From positions 620,001-684,000 of the forward strand of contig NZ_CP076361.1 of the NCBI RefSeq assembly GCF_018798885.1: a stretch of 64,000 bases of DNA. Reading direction: 5' to 3'. Source of the DNA: Gemmobacter fulvus (lineage in GTDB: Bacteria; Pseudomonadota; Alphaproteobacteria; Rhodobacterales; Rhodobacteraceae). The notes beneath the pieces were generated by a model, which was not told the origin of the DNA, made no database searches, and saw nothing but the letters and a program-made list of their open reading frames with translations. The position numbers and the translations under genes were made by a program. Below, one piece after another: positions 63,352-64,000 of this stretch (its first letter is position 1; each line of letters begins with the position of its first letter).

Positions 63352-64000
63352 GCGCGGCGGCCCCGCTGCCCGGCGGGCTGATCATCTCGGCCCCCGCCTC
63401 GGGCACCGGCAAGACCACGGTGACACTGGGCCTGCTTGCGGCCTTCCGGGCGCAGGGGTTGGTGGTGCAGCCGTTCAAAAGCGGGCCGGATTACATTGAT
63501 CCCGCCTTTCACAGCGCCGCATCGGGCCGGGCCTCGGTCAACCTTGACACCTGGGCCATGCCCGTGCCGCGGATCGCGGCGTTGATGCAGGCGGCGCAAG
63601 GGGCCGATCTGGTGCTGGCCGAAGGCTCGATGGGGCTGTTTGACGGCGTGGCCGCCAAGGGCGAAACCGGGATTGGCGCCAGCGCCGATCTGTCGGGGCT
63701 GACCGGCTGGCCGGTGGTGCTGGTGCTGGATGTCTCGGGTCAGGCGCAAAGTGCTGCCGCCGTGGCGCTGGGGTTTGCCGCGATGCGCCCCGGCCTGCGG
63801 CTGGCGGGCGTGGTGCTGAACCGCGTGGCCTCCCCCCGGCACGAGGCGCTGGTGCGCGATGGCATGGCGCAGGCCGGGATCACCGTCTTTGGCGCGCTGC
63901 CACGCAAAGCCTCGATCGAGCTGCCAGAGCGGCATCTGGGGCTGGTGCAGGCGCAGGAAAACCCGGATCTCGCCCGGATCCTGACCGAAGCGGGCACATT
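63348..64000 (+). CDS. cobB: Hydrogenobyrinic acid a,c-diamide synthase (cut by window)
   Basis: Starts [19 protein letters not shown]; nucleotide loop [17 protein letters not shown] and [20 protein letters not shown]. 217 codons lie in the window; the glutaminase domain is outside. Amidates side chains a and c. Last gene of the operon here. Confidence 0.94.
   Translation, partial: MSAAAPLPGGLIISAPASGTGKTTVTLGLLAAFRAQGLVVQPFKSGPDYIDPAFHSAASGRASVNLDTWAMPVPRIAALMQAAQGADLVLAEGSMGLFDGVAAKGETGIGASADLSGLTGWPVVLVLDVSGQAQSAAAVALGFAAMRPGLRLAGVVLNRVASPRHEALVRDGMAQAGITVFGALPRKASIELPERHLGLVQAQENPDLARILTEAGT

Noticed and set aside
1-64000. CRISPR arrays, insertion sequences, prophage or plasmid functions
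   Set aside because: No direct-repeat arrays, transposase, integrase or replication genes seen on either strand.

Overview
The window is GC-rich, densely coded, plasmid- and phage-free chromosome of an alphaproteobacterium, most likely a member of the Rhodobacterales (Rhodobacter/Paracoccus relatives). I base this on gene content and protein style: a nuo operon interrupted by small accessory genes, a NuoE with a long C-terminal extension, a Tad pilus locus with an OmpA-type lipoprotein, the aerobic (CobN/CobG) cobalamin pathway, and short ATG/GTG/TTG-started genes that overlap by 1-11 bp. No sequence comparison was run, so the family assignment is an inference.

Layout. 1-14.3 kb (minus strand): nuoA-B-C-D-E-(DUF5337-like)-F-(lipoprotein)-(21-codon ORF)-G-(lipoprotein)-H-(methyltransferase)-I-(CMD-family)-J-K-L, respiratory complex I, with nuoL running off the left edge. 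14.6-22.5 kb (minus, with ompW opposed): leucine/isovalerate degradation, liuA (isovaleryl-CoA dehydrogenase), liuB and liuD (methylcrotonyl-CoA carboxylase), a glutathione S-transferase, liuE (HMG-CoA lyase) and liuC (methylglutaconyl-CoA hydratase). 22.7-24.9 kb (plus): creA, then scoAB (3-oxoacid CoA-transferase), which would use the acetoacetate made by the liu pathway. 25-38.3 kb: a lytic transglycosylase, then a Tad/Flp pilus locus (two pilin-like genes, cpaB, cpaC, OmpA lipoprotein, cpaE, cpaF, tadB, tadC, two TPR lipoproteins, prepilin peptidase, AAA+ ATPase). 38.3-45.1 kb: fau, mgtE, guaD, tRNA-Gly(TCC), a cysteine hydrolase and argF-GNAT-argD. 45.1-48.7 kb: small housekeeping and unknown genes (M48 lipoprotein, DUF6455, IMPACT-domain protein, dgkA, small heme-copper-oxidase-like membrane protein). 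48.7-64 kb: cobalamin genes: a COG0523 GTPase, cobQ and cobO on minus; then a cobalamin riboswitch followed by DUF1636, cobW, cobN, cobG, cobH, cobI, cobJ, (cobK reversed), cobL, cobE, cobM and cobB on plus, the last cut by the right edge.

Functional logic. The liu and sco genes form a route from isovaleryl-CoA to acetoacetyl-CoA, and reduced flavin/NADH from it would feed the electron transport chain that includes the adjacent complex I. The tad genes encode the ATPase, platform, secretin and maturation parts of a Flp pilus. The cob genes form a nearly complete aerobic corrin ring pathway; cobF, cobST and the upper and lower ligand genes are not in the window. Most interesting signals: accessory genes embedded in complex I, a histidine-rich insertion in NuoL, divergent cobK/cobL genes whose start codons share bases, a dispersed compound intergenic repeat, Flp-like pilins lacking the Glu-Tyr motif, and several perfect palindromes at promoter positions.
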